This document shows, piece by piece, positions 1 through 7,372 of a stretch of DNA of 64,000 nt. The notes beneath the pieces are model-generated. The model did no database searches. It was given only the letters and a program-made list of their open reading frames with translations, and was not told where the DNA came from. This stretch comes from Candidatus Poribacteria bacterium. GTDB taxonomy: Bacteria > Poribacteria > WGA-4E > WGA-3G. The stretch spans positions 63,445 through 127,444 of the forward strand of contig VXMD01000008.1 in NCBI GenBank assembly GCA_009841255.1. Direction: 5' to 3'. How positions within the stretch are numbered: position 1 is the first letter of the stretch; each line of letters begins with the position of its first letter. The translations under genes were made by a program, and so were the position numbers.

Positions 1-1
1 T

Positions 2-619
2 GCCGAACTGACGCGCGGACGCACAGGGCGTGTCTACGGCGCATTGCTCGACTTGTTGACGAATCTCAAGGGGTTACCGATGGGCTATAATCGCGATTTT
101 CAGGAGGATAAACCGCCGCTCTGGGAGGCGTTTGATGTTGTGAAGGCGTGCCTCGGGCTGCTACCGGAACTCCTCAGAACGACAGATTTCAAAACCGAAC
201 GGATGGCGGAATTGGCGAATGCGAACTTCGCGACGGCGACGGAGTTGGCAAATTATCTCGTTAAAGAACATCGGATCAGTTTTCGGGAGTGTCATGAGGT
301 TGTCGGATGGCTTGTTGGGAAACTCGTGCAACAGGAAAGGACCTTCTCAGATTGGGAACTCACGCAAAAACTTCTGAAACAGCGAGAGATTGCTATACCG
401 ATCGCACAACTCAAGCAGATATTGGATGCGGAATTGGCGATTCAAAACAACCAGAGCCTCGGTGGCACCTCGCCTGCAGAGGTGCATCGGATGATAGACG
501 CGTTTCAAGTGCAACTGAATGAGAGCGCAGCGCATATTGATGCTTGCCAGACAGAAATTGATGACGCACACCGGGAAACACTGCGAATCGTTGATGAAAT
601 TTTAGGAAGGCTGATCTGA
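2..619 (+). CDS. argH: argininosuccinate lyase, 3' part (cut by window edge)
   Basis: Final 205 or so residues of argininosuccinate lyase, which splits argininosuccinate into arginine and fumarate in the last step of arginine synthesis. The reading frame is open from base 2. It contains the family's AELTRGRTGRVYGAL helix and the LKGLPMGYNRDFQEDK segment that line the active site of the tetramer. The fumarase-type signature loop (GSSIMPQKKNP) and the N-terminal catalytic residues lie before the window and cannot be checked. The C-terminal helical domain is complete and ends at a TGA. No downstream partner is visible; a long repeat-rich gap follows. Confidence 0.93.
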   Translation, partial: AELTRGRTGRVYGALLDLLTNLKGLPMGYNRDFQEDKPPLWEAFDVVKACLGLLPELLRTTDFKTERMAELANANFATATELANYLVKEHRISFRECHEVVGWLVGKLVQQERTFSDWELTQKLLKQREIAIPIAQLKQILDAELAIQNNQSLGGTSPAEVHRMIDAFQVQLNESAAHIDACQTEIDDAHRETLRIVDEILGRLI

Positions 620-703
620 AATTGAAACAGAGGCATTCAGTTTTCAGCAATTAGCAGTCAGAATATTATAGTAAATCCTAAAGATATATGGACAGTTTCG
701 TAG

Positions 704-772
704 GGGTGTTTTTGCTTGGTGTTTTTGCTTGGTGTCTTTGCTTGGGTGTTTCTGCGGATTTCTGCGGATTTC
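704..772. repeat. short tandem repeats (TTTGCTTGGTG and TTTCTGCGGA units)
   Basis: Three near-copies of TTTGCTTGGTG are followed by two copies of a TTTCTGCGGA decamer. The same two-part arrangement recurs at 61085-61150. The gap 620-976 shows no convincing gene. It also holds fragments of the heptamer-type repeat (637-662) and a hairpin. Confidence 0.7.
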
Positions 773-810
773 CCCTAGGTCTCCCAACCCGAAACGCACC
801 CCCTATCACG

Positions 811-834
811 GTAGGCGAGGTTTCTAACCTCGCC
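811..834. repeat. GTAGG-type hairpin repeat
   Basis: GTA is followed by a perfect 9-bp stem (GGCGAGGTT / AACCTCGCC) around a 3-base loop. Same design as the hairpins at 17875-17921 and 30007-30033. No T-run follows, so it is better read as a dispersed repeat than as a terminator. Confidence 0.7.
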
Positions 835-976
835 GATGCAGCATGTTAAAGTAATTCTAAAACCTACCATAGTTGTCAGTTTGCTTTGCAGTGGAATGGG
901 GCGAGATTGGGAACCCCAGCGGCGGAGAGTCAGATTGCGCGTAAAACCAGAGCCCCTGAAGTTGGCATGACAAGAC

Positions 977-1006
977 TTGACAAGTGCACGGTAGAGATTG
1001 TATAAT
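977..1006 (+). promoter_or_regulatory. consensus sigma-70-type promoter
   Basis: TTGACA at 977-982 and TATAAT at 1001-1006 with an 18-bp spacer: both hexamers are perfect. It points to the small unknown gene and HNH remnant, with transcription expected to begin near 1013. Confidence 0.75.
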
Positions 1007-1017
1007 ATGTCAAGTTC

Positions 1018-1509
1018 ATGGGGTGCCTATATCCCCACGCTACGTTATTCAATCCAAGCGGAGGAGGAACGATCATATCAGCCTACGAAGTCCCTGGGCA
1101 ATTAAGTGTAGAGTATTTGCTGAGTGGTGTTAAGCAGTTATCGCACCCAGAACTACGGGAGTTTATTGAGAAACTCACTGAATGGCAGAAGCAGAGAAAA
1201 GCCGCAAAGGAATCTGAGTTGTTAGGGGTAATCCAAGCAAATTCCCAATTGCCAGAAAAGGAGCACCGGCGTTATCGTGAACTGTGGCGTAAATGTGAGG
1301 ATGGAACCTTAAGTGAAGTTGAACGTGTTGAGTATCAGGCGTTGTTGAACCAGTTGGAAGTTCGGAACGCGAAGCGTATTGAAGCCCTTATCCTTTTAGC
1401 ACAACTCCGCGGAAAAACGTTACCGGAAGTTACCACCGAGGTGGGCACAAAAGAGGGAAGTGTGCGCTCTGAGCATATTCCTGCCGCCCTACGCTGGCGT
1501 GTACAGTAG
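1018..1509 (+). CDS. small unknown protein paired with HNH nuclease
   Basis: Hypothetical protein of about 145-163 residues, mostly charged helices; no catalytic motif is seen. In many bacteria, notably cyanobacteria, a small unknown gene sits directly before an HNH endonuclease gene, and this pair looks alike (from memory of such loci). The start is unclear. ATG 1018 gives an implausible N-terminus. The best Shine-Dalgarno, GGAGGAGG near 1060-1067, precedes an ATA at 1075 followed by TCA-GCC-TAC, as if an ATG had mutated. The last residues (HIPAALRWRVQ) look like the beginning of the HNH protein, so the ancestral stop of this gene has probably been lost and it now reads into the nuclease frame until the TAG at 1507. 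Confidence 0.5.
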   Translation: MGCLYPHATLFNPSGGGTIISAYEVPGQLSVEYLLSGVKQLSHPELREFIEKLTEWQKQRKAAKESELLGVIQANSQLPEKEHRRYRELWRKCEDGTLSEVERVEYQALLNQLEVRNAKRIEALILLAQLRGKTLPEVTTEVGTKEGSVRSEHIPAALRWRVQ

Positions 1510-1887
1510 CGTGCCAAAGGACGTTGCGAATACTGTCTGTATCCCGATGATTTCACCACCGCTTCTTTTCATTGTGATCACATTGTTCCCCGAAAGAAAA
1601 CAGGTAAAACCGAGTTAGATAATTTGGCATGGGCATGTCCATGGTGTAACACGCATAAACACACGAAGACATACGCCCAGGATCCGCAAACAGGGCAGCG
1701 AGTCGCACTTTTTAACCAACGTCTCAAAAAATGGGAACGGCATTTCATGTGGAGTAAGAGTCTGCTCACTATTATCGGACGTACGCAGACCGGCAGAGCG
1801 ACCGTTGAGGCGTTGAATATGAATCGCGCTGAACATATTAATTTGAGACGACTATTAAAAATTGCGGACGAACACCCACCTAAATAG
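1462..1887 (+). pseudogene. HNH endonuclease broken by an in-frame amber codon
   Basis: From GTG 1462 the frame encodes HIPAALRWRVQ, a TAG at 1507-1509, then RAKGRCEYC and a full HNH core to 1887. Zn ligands CEYC and CPWC are present, with the catalytic CDHIVPRKK strand and the N of CNTHK. Intact relatives normally read straight through from the IPAALR start into RCEYC, so the TAG looks like a CAG-to-TAG nonsense change. The only ATG after the stop (1624) would drop half of the HNH domain. Alternatives are amber readthrough or a sequencing error. The substrate of an intact protein would be double-stranded DNA. Confidence 0.6.
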
Positions 1888-1919
1888 GTAGCACAATTCC
1901 TGGCACAGGAGGGCGAAAA

Positions 1920-2630
1920 TTGAGAGACAGATTGATTGTCGCATTGGATACGGACGATGGTGAGAAGATTGACTCCCTATCTGGTACGCTTAGGGATACA
2001 GTCGGTTGGTTTAAGATGGGCTTTCAGGCATTCAGTGCGCTCGGAATGGAGGCTTTTTCACGGTTCGAGCAGAACGGACATAGCGTCTTTGTTGACCTGA
2101 AGTTCCACGACATCCCGAATACAGTCGCACGCGATGTCGGCATGATGACAAAACACGGGGCACACATGATTAATATGCACGCCTCCGGTGGGTTTGAGAT
2201 GATGCAGGCAGCACGGAAAAGTGCAGAAAACGCCGCTGAAAACGGTATCCCGATGCCGATTCTGCTCGGTGTAACGGTGCTGACGAGTATTGACGAAGAC
2301 GGCTTTCAACAGAATTTCGGTTCAGAGCGCGGACTTACAAAACAGGTCGTTTATCTCGCACAGTTAGCACAGGAAGCCGGATTGAGTGGCGTCGTCGCAT
2401 CACCATTGGAAATCGAGTCGATACGAAAAGCGTGTGGTGATGATTTTGTAATCGTCACACCGGGTATCCGTCCGAAGTGGGCGGAAACTGGTGACCAACG
2501 TCGTATTACCACGCCGGCGGAGGCGATTCAACGAGGCGCAGATTACATTGTTGTCGGAAGACCGATTATTGCAGCAGAGGATCCCTTAGAGGCGACCGAA
2601 ATGATCCTTGAAGAGATAAAAGGGGCATAA
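1920..2630 (+). CDS. pyrF: orotidine 5'-phosphate decarboxylase
   Basis: Converts OMP to UMP, the last step of de novo pyrimidine synthesis, in the cytoplasm. The 236-residue TIM barrel has the standard length. The catalytic Asp59-Lys61-Asp64 set lies in the DLKFHDIPNT motif, the phosphate site in VTPGIRP and the terminal GADYIVVGRPI loop is present. The TTG start at 1920 is preceded by AGGAGGG with good spacing. The next gene begins 4 bases after the stop, so the two are probably co-transcribed, although no functional link to a sulfatase-like enzyme is known. Confidence 0.96.
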   Translation: MRDRLIVALDTDDGEKIDSLSGTLRDTVGWFKMGFQAFSALGMEAFSRFEQNGHSVFVDLKFHDIPNTVARDVGMMTKHGAHMINMHASGGFEMMQAARKSAENAAENGIPMPILLGVTVLTSIDEDGFQQNFGSERGLTKQVVYLAQLAQEAGLSGVVASPLEIESIRKACGDDFVIVTPGIRPKWAETGDQRRITTPAEAIQRGADYIVVGRPIIAAEDPLEATEMILEEIKGA

Positions 2631-2634
2631 GACT

Positions 2635-4071
2635 ATGAACATTGTCTGTATCTGTTTGGACACGTTTCGTGCGGACATCATTGGTGAGGGCAAGAAGTAT
2701 AGCCACGTACAAACACCGAACCTTGATGCCTTGGCATCGGAGAGTGTCCGTTTCACACGGGCGTTTGGTGAGGGACAGCCGACGCTTCAGATCCGTCGCG
2801 GCAATTTTACCGGAATGCGGAGCTTTCCGTGGCGGTATAACTTCGACCGACGTGGACATTGGCACCATGCTCCCGGTTGGCATAAGATCCCACCTGAACA
2901 GGATACGATCGCTGAGGTCCTACTGGAACGCGGTTATCTCACTGCACTGATTGCAGATACGTATCACATGTTCAAGCCGACGATGAATTTCTCACGCGGG
3001 TTCGCACATTTTGACTTCATCCGCGGACAGGAATCGGATAACTGGCACAGCGGCGATCCGAGGTTAATTGAGGCGCAGCTCCGAAAGCACGTCCGGGAAC
3101 CGCTCAACTGGCAACGGCATGCGGGACTCGTCAACTACCTCTTGTCGCAACGACATCGTCAATCCGAAGATGACTACAGTGGTGCGCGGGTCTTCCGTGC
3201 CGCAGCGGATTGGCTCCAGGACAATCATACCGTCGGTCCGTTCTTCTTATGGGTGGATAGTTTCGACCCGCATGAGCCGTGGGACCCACCGAAGTCCTAT
3301 GCAGATCTCTATTTCTCCGACTATTCCGGCAAGGATTTCATTACACCGGGCAGTGCGAACGAAGGCGATGGACCTACGGAGGCTGAACGCCGTCGTATTG
3401 AGGCACTCTACCTCGGCGAAGTAACATTTGTCGATAAATGGGTCGGCGTGCTACTTGACAAGATAGAGCAGCTCAACATCCGCGACGAGACGCTGATTGT
3501 GCTCATGTCCGACCACGGCACACAACTCCGAGATCACGGAAGTTTCGGGAAGGGACCGAACAAGTTACATCCCTTCAATACGCAGCTGAACCTGATGATT
3601 CGGCACCCGGAAGGACCGCATGACAAGGAGATTTTCGCGTTCGTGCAGAACCACGATCTAATGCCGACGCTTTTAAATCTGCTTGACATTCCGTGCGGTT
3701 GGACGGATGGCGAGGATATGTGGCAACTCGTTACACAGGAGAAAGCGTCTCTCCGTGAACGGATTATCACCGGTTGGGCAGGATTCATCACAGGCAATGC
3801 GCGCGGACGTGTCAGTGTCCGCGATGACCACTGGAACTTCTGCACTTCAGTCGGCTATAATGATGAGAACGGCGATGAACTCTTTGATATCCGAAACGAT
3901 CCAGAGGAAACGGTCAACGTTGCGAGTGACCATCCCGCGGTTGTTGCCGAACGGCGACGGGATGTCGAGGCGTTGATCGGGCAATCCTTACCGGGACATT
4001 TCATTGAGGTCTGCGATCCGGGACAAGCACCGATGACGCAGTGGCTTGAGAAGAAATTGGCGGAGATGTAG
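2635..4071 (+). CDS. sulfatase-like hydrolase (alkaline phosphatase superfamily) with Thr at the nucleophile site
   Basis: 478 residues with the sulfatase/phosphodiesterase fold. The metal site begins at ICLDTFRAD (Asp9) and is completed by SDHG (Asp293-His294) with the following HGSFGKGP. Normal type I sulfatases carry C/S-x-P-S-R, whose Cys or Ser becomes formylglycine. Here the aligned stretch is PTLQIRRGNFTG, putting Thr50 where the Cys should be. That makes a formylglycine sulfatase unlikely and a phosphodiesterase, phosphonate-ester hydrolase or divergent sulfatase more likely (inference). No signal peptide, so probably cytoplasmic. Starts 4 bases after pyrF. Confidence 0.85.
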   Translation: MNIVCICLDTFRADIIGEGKKYSHVQTPNLDALASESVRFTRAFGEGQPTLQIRRGNFTGMRSFPWRYNFDRRGHWHHAPGWHKIPPEQDTIAEVLLERGYLTALIADTYHMFKPTMNFSRGFAHFDFIRGQESDNWHSGDPRLIEAQLRKHVREPLNWQRHAGLVNYLLSQRHRQSEDDYSGARVFRAAADWLQDNHTVGPFFLWVDSFDPHEPWDPPKSYADLYFSDYSGKDFITPGSANEGDGPTEAERRRIEALYLGEVTFVDKWVGVLLDKIEQLNIRDETLIVLMSDHGTQLRDHGSFGKGPNKLHPFNTQLNLMIRHPEGPHDKEIFAFVQNHDLMPTLLNLLDIPCGWTDGEDMWQLVTQEKASLRERIITGWAGFITGNARGRVSVRDDHWNFCTSVGYNDENGDELFDIRNDPEETVNVASDHPAVVAERRRDVEALIGQSLPGHFIEVCDPGQAPMTQWLEKKLAEM

Positions 4072-4076
4072 AAGTC

Positions 4077-4113
4077 GCTGTCAGCAGTCGGCTGGTTTCC
4101 AATGGCTGACAGC
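4077..4113. terminator. inverted repeat between convergent genes
   Basis: GCTGTCAG at 4077-4084 pairs with CTGACAGC at 4106-4113, between two converging genes. The arms also resemble the heptamer-type repeat seen elsewhere (CAGTCGGC). A T-rich run follows on the plus strand (inside the minus-strand gene's end), so it could end plus-strand transcription. Confidence 0.5.
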
Positions 4114-6101
4114 TATTTGAGTTTTTCCCAATCCCAGAGCAGGATTGTGCCGTCGCCGCTACTGCTTGCGAGCGTTTTCCCATCCGGAGAGAACATCAAC
4201 ACGTAAACCGAGCCTTGATGTCCTGTGAGAGTGGCGTGTATCTGGTAGTCCGGATCGGGTTTCCACACCTGAATGAGCCCTTCCCAACTTCCACTGACAA
4301 GCGTCTTTCCATCTGGAGAAAAGGCTAAAGCACTGACATTTTTCACGGCATTGATCGGTCCAGTTCGGTCACCCGTGTTCACATCCCAGAGGCGAATCTC
4401 GTTTCCACTTCCGTTTGCGAGTGTTTTACTGTCGGATGAGAAGGCTAACGCGGTGATAGGCTTCGGGTGCCCGATGAGTTTTGATAAGTTTTGACCGGTC
4501 TTGGCATCCCATAAAACGATGGTTCCGTGTTCGTCGCCGCTGGCAAAGCGCGTGCTGTCGGGTGAGAATATGTATTCGCTCACAGTACCCGTGTGTCCTT
4601 CAAGTGTGAACAGGTGGGCACCGGTATCAGTCTGCCAAAGTTCCACTTTGTTACGGAGGAGGCTTGAAAGCCTAGACCTGCCGGCGAGGGTTTTTCCATC
4701 TGGTGAAAATACCAGGGGCCAGCAATCAAACATCTGGTCGGTGCCTTCCAAGATAGACAGCTGTTCTTTCGTCTCAGCCTCCCACACCTGAATCCCGCCA
4801 AGAAACTTATGTCCTGCAAGTTTTTTCAGGTCTGGAGAGAACATGAGTCTGGAAACTTGTTGTGGAGGTGTAAGGATAGCGTGTTGTGTAAAGGTTTCTA
4901 TACTCCAAACGCGTACCCGCGGTTCAAGTGCGCTATTATTTATAAGATATTTGCTATCTGTAGAAAAGGTGAGGGCACTCGTCCACTCGGCGTGTGCTCC
5001 AAGGGAGAAGGATAACTCGTAGCGTCCGGTGTCAACATCCCAGAGATGAAGGCTGCCATCACTACTCACGCTCACGAGTTGGGTGCCGTCTTTAGAGAAT
5101 TTCACACTATAAACGTCATCCCGCTTCCCAGGAAGAACGCCCCATTCAAGCAGTTTGAGCACTTGGTTTGCTGCCACGAGTGGATTGATTTTATCGTCAG
5201 GGGAGGGAAAATTCTTCTGTTCGGTGCCAGTGCTGATATCCCACAGTCGCATTGTCTTATCACGACTTGCGGTGATGAGTCTGGTGTTATCTGGCGAAAA
5301 CGCCATGTCACGAATTTTACCGGTGTGGCCTTTGAGAGCGGTCAGGAGCGTACCTGTATCGACATCCCACAGATGCACCGTGTGGTCCCACCCTCCTCCG
5401 GTTGCGAGTGTTTTGCCGTCGGGTGAGAAGGCGAGTAGGTCAATGGATCCCAAGTCTTTACTATCGGCATGTAACAGCTCACCGGTGTCGGTATCCCACA
5501 GACGGAGCGTGCTTCCCGCACTCGCAAGAATTTGACCGTCTGGCGAAAACGCGACCGCATTGACTGCACTCGGATGCCCTTTCAAACTGTTGATATATTT
5601 ACCGGTGTTGACCTCCCATAAACGCACCGTCCAGTCTCCACCTGCAGTGGCGAGTTTTGTGCTATCGGGTGAAAGGGCGATTGCGTTGATTACGTCGGGA
5701 TGTTCATTGAGCATAGCAAAGGCGTTTCCTGTGAAGGTGTCCCAGACGTAAATGCTGTTTCCGTGTGCAGTCGCGACAATTAAAGCGTCGGGTGAGAAGG
5801 CCAATGCCTCTGGTGGTGTTTTGGACAAAAATCTGTCCATTTCGTCGATTTGTGTTTCCGTGAACAGTGAAACGACTTCGCCGGTCTGTGCATCGTAAAT
5901 CCAGATGCCGATCGGAGTTGACGCGACAACGCGTGTGCTGTCGGGTGAGAGTTTGATATTAATTACTCTGCCCCTTCCGAGACGGGCTTTTGCACCTTCG
6001 GGCAGATGCCATTGTGTCGCAAAGTCCTGTGCGAGACTGTTGCGTAGCAGTAAACTGGAAAGCAAAAGACATACGATATAGAGAAGGTGTGTCTTTTTCA
6101 T
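4113..6101 (-). CDS. secreted WD40-repeat protein, 14 repeats
   Basis: 662 residues: a Sec signal peptide (MKKTHLLYIVCLLLSSLLL, cleavage likely after SLAQ) followed by about 14 WD40 repeats, enough for two seven-bladed propellers. Repeats carry the usual AFSPDGKTLASGS and LWD...TG signatures. No enzymatic domain is present, so it probably acts as a binding scaffold in the periplasm or outside the cell; partners are unknown. The first 60 residues closely resemble those of the WD40-protease at 7373-9820 (both have WHLP.GAKARLG after the signal peptide), so the two are paralogues. An AAGGAG stands before ATG 6101. Confidence 0.88.
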   Translation of the reverse strand: MKKTHLLYIVCLLLSSLLLRNSLAQDFATQWHLPEGAKARLGRGRVINIKLSPDSTRVVASTPIGIWIYDAQTGEVVSLFTETQIDEMDRFLSKTPPEALAFSPDALIVATAHGNSIYVWDTFTGNAFAMLNEHPDVINAIALSPDSTKLATAGGDWTVRLWEVNTGKYINSLKGHPSAVNAVAFSPDGQILASAGSTLRLWDTDTGELLHADSKDLGSIDLLAFSPDGKTLATGGGWDHTVHLWDVDTGTLLTALKGHTGKIRDMAFSPDNTRLITASRDKTMRLWDISTGTEQKNFPSPDDKINPLVAANQVLKLLEWGVLPGKRDDVYSVKFSKDGTQLVSVSSDGSLHLWDVDTGRYELSFSLGAHAEWTSALTFSTDSKYLINNSALEPRVRVWSIETFTQHAILTPPQQVSRLMFSPDLKKLAGHKFLGGIQVWEAETKEQLSILEGTDQMFDCWPLVFSPDGKTLAGRSRLSSLLRNKVELWQTDTGAHLFTLEGHTGTVSEYIFSPDSTRFASGDEHGTIVLWDAKTGQNLSKLIGHPKPITALAFSSDSKTLANGSGNEIRLWDVNTGDRTGPINAVKNVSALAFSPDGKTLVSGSWEGLIQVWKPDPDYQIHATLTGHQGSVYVLMFSPDGKTLASSSGDGTILLWDWEKLK

Positions 6102-6370
6102 GAACCGGAACTCCTTTTTAAGAAAAGAATCTGTATCATACTGGAGAGCAAATTCCGTGCCGATTTGAACATGACCACGCTCAGGACTTTAGGCAGAATA
6201 GTGGAGAGAAACTCCCCAGAATTGGGCGTTCTCTATACACAATCGCACAAAATTGGGCAAATTTGGTTCATCTTTCATATTTTAGTGTATCACGAAAGAT
6301 CCCTGAATCGCAACAATTCCGTGTAGGCGCGAGTGTTTTGGCTTGGGGTGTTTTTCATGCTCGCGACTCT

Positions 6371-6405
6371 TGCTGACTGCTGATTGCTGATAACTGATAG
6401 CCAAT
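6371..6405 (+). repeat. heptamer-type repeat array
   Basis: GCTGACT-GCTGATT-GCTGATA-ACTGATA-GCC reads as degenerate 7-base units. It lies between the divergent WD40 gene and the reductase promoter. The rest of 6102-6418 has no supported gene; an 80-codon open frame there lacks a ribosome site and domain. Confidence 0.65.
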
Positions 6406-6418
6406 CCTAGAAAAAGAC

Positions 6419-6447
6419 TTGATTTCAGTTTTCGTTTTAAGTATAAT
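6419..6447 (+). promoter_or_regulatory. sigma-70-type promoter for the reductase gene
   Basis: TTGATT at 6419-6424, a 17-bp spacer and TATAAT at 6442-6447. Transcription would start near 6454, giving a leader of about 45 bases before ATG 6499 and arguing against the upstream in-frame ATG at 6451. Confidence 0.7.
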
Positions 6448-6498
6448 GTCTTGAAAAGGTCATCAAAATTCTATTTTCTATCTTTGAAGGGAAATATT

Positions 6499-7275
6499 AT
6501 GGGAAGAAGAAGACGCTCCAGAGCGCAATATTTAAAGGGTGAATTGATTGAACGCGAGGATTTTTCTGAAGATTTAGCCGCGTTCAAATTCCGTGTCGAT
6601 AAGCAGTTGCCGTTTATACCCGGGCAATACGCCACCATCGGTTTTCAGGTTGGTGAAAAGATTGCTCAGCGTCCGTATTCGATCGTCTCCTCACCCCACG
6701 AGCCGTTTATGGAGGTTTTCGTGGAGTTGGTGCCGGAGGGTGAAACGACCCCCCTGTTTTGGGAACTGAAATTGGGGGACAGTGTGTTTTTCCGGGAACG
6801 TCTCGTCGGACGGTTTGTCATGGACACGGAGAGCGGGATGACGCGCCACGTCATGGCGGGGACTGTCACGGGTGCTGCGCCGTATATTAGTATTGCGCGG
6901 ACACAAAAGATTGAGCAGGAACAGGGCAAAACGAGTCCACATCAGATTTTGGCGATCGTCGGTGCGAGCCGTTCATGGGAACTTGGGTATTACATGGATG
7001 AACTCAACGAACTCGCCGCGCAGGAAGAGTGGTTCACATTCGTCCCGACGGTGAGTCGTCCCTGGGAGGACCCAGAGTGGCAAGGTGAGAGCGGACGTGC
7101 CGAAGATGTGGTTCGCAAGTACGGCGATCAGCTCGGTTACGATCACACGAATGCGGTCGTTTATGCGTGCGGGCATCCACAGATGATCGAGAATGCGAAG
7201 GCGATCTGGGCGCGTGCGCGTTTCCCTGAAGAACGGATTAAAGAGGAAAAATTCTTCGTGATGAAGGAAGAGTAG
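6499..7275 (+). CDS. ferredoxin/flavodoxin-NADP reductase family protein
   Basis: 258-residue FAD- and NAD(P)-binding oxidoreductase. The N-terminal FAD barrel has the PGQYATIGF segment and the RPYSIVSS flavin motif (residues 58-65). The NAD(P) half begins with a glycine-rich GTVTGAAPYISIAR, a variant of the usual GTGIAP loop, and continues through IVGASRSWELGY and VYACGHPQMI to a short C-terminal tail (EEKFFVMKEE). It should pass electrons between NADPH and ferredoxin or flavodoxin. ATG 6499 is chosen because GAAGG lies 8 bases upstream and MGRRRR matches where the fold begins. It is monocistronic, between two WD40 genes on the other strand. Confidence 0.85.
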   Translation: MGRRRRSRAQYLKGELIEREDFSEDLAAFKFRVDKQLPFIPGQYATIGFQVGEKIAQRPYSIVSSPHEPFMEVFVELVPEGETTPLFWELKLGDSVFFRERLVGRFVMDTESGMTRHVMAGTVTGAAPYISIARTQKIEQEQGKTSPHQILAIVGASRSWELGYYMDELNELAAQEEWFTFVPTVSRPWEDPEWQGESGRAEDVVRKYGDQLGYDHTNAVVYACGHPQMIENAKAIWARARFPEERIKEEKFFVMKEE

Positions 7276-7308
7276 GTAGGAACCTACGCGAATAGAGAGA
7301 CATTCCCT

Positions 7309-7358
7309 AAACAGCGGCATTGTGCGGATAGAATACCATTCGCGCAATGCCGCTGTTT
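7309..7358. terminator. long hairpin between convergent genes
   Basis: AAACAGCGGCATTGTGCG (7309-7326) pairs with an 18-base right arm at 7341-7358 with one wobble position. It sits between the ends of the reductase gene and the WD40-protease gene. A-rich and T-rich flanks suit a bidirectional terminator. Confidence 0.7.
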
Positions 7359-7372
7359 CGCGTGGTGAGATA

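Noticed and set aside
1018-1887. Insertion sequence or homing element
   Set aside because: The HNH pair has no terminal inverted repeats, transposase or obvious target duplication.
6087-6326. 79-codon open frame between the WD40 and reductase genes
   Set aside because: No Shine-Dalgarno or domain; it overlaps the WD40 gene start and likely leader.
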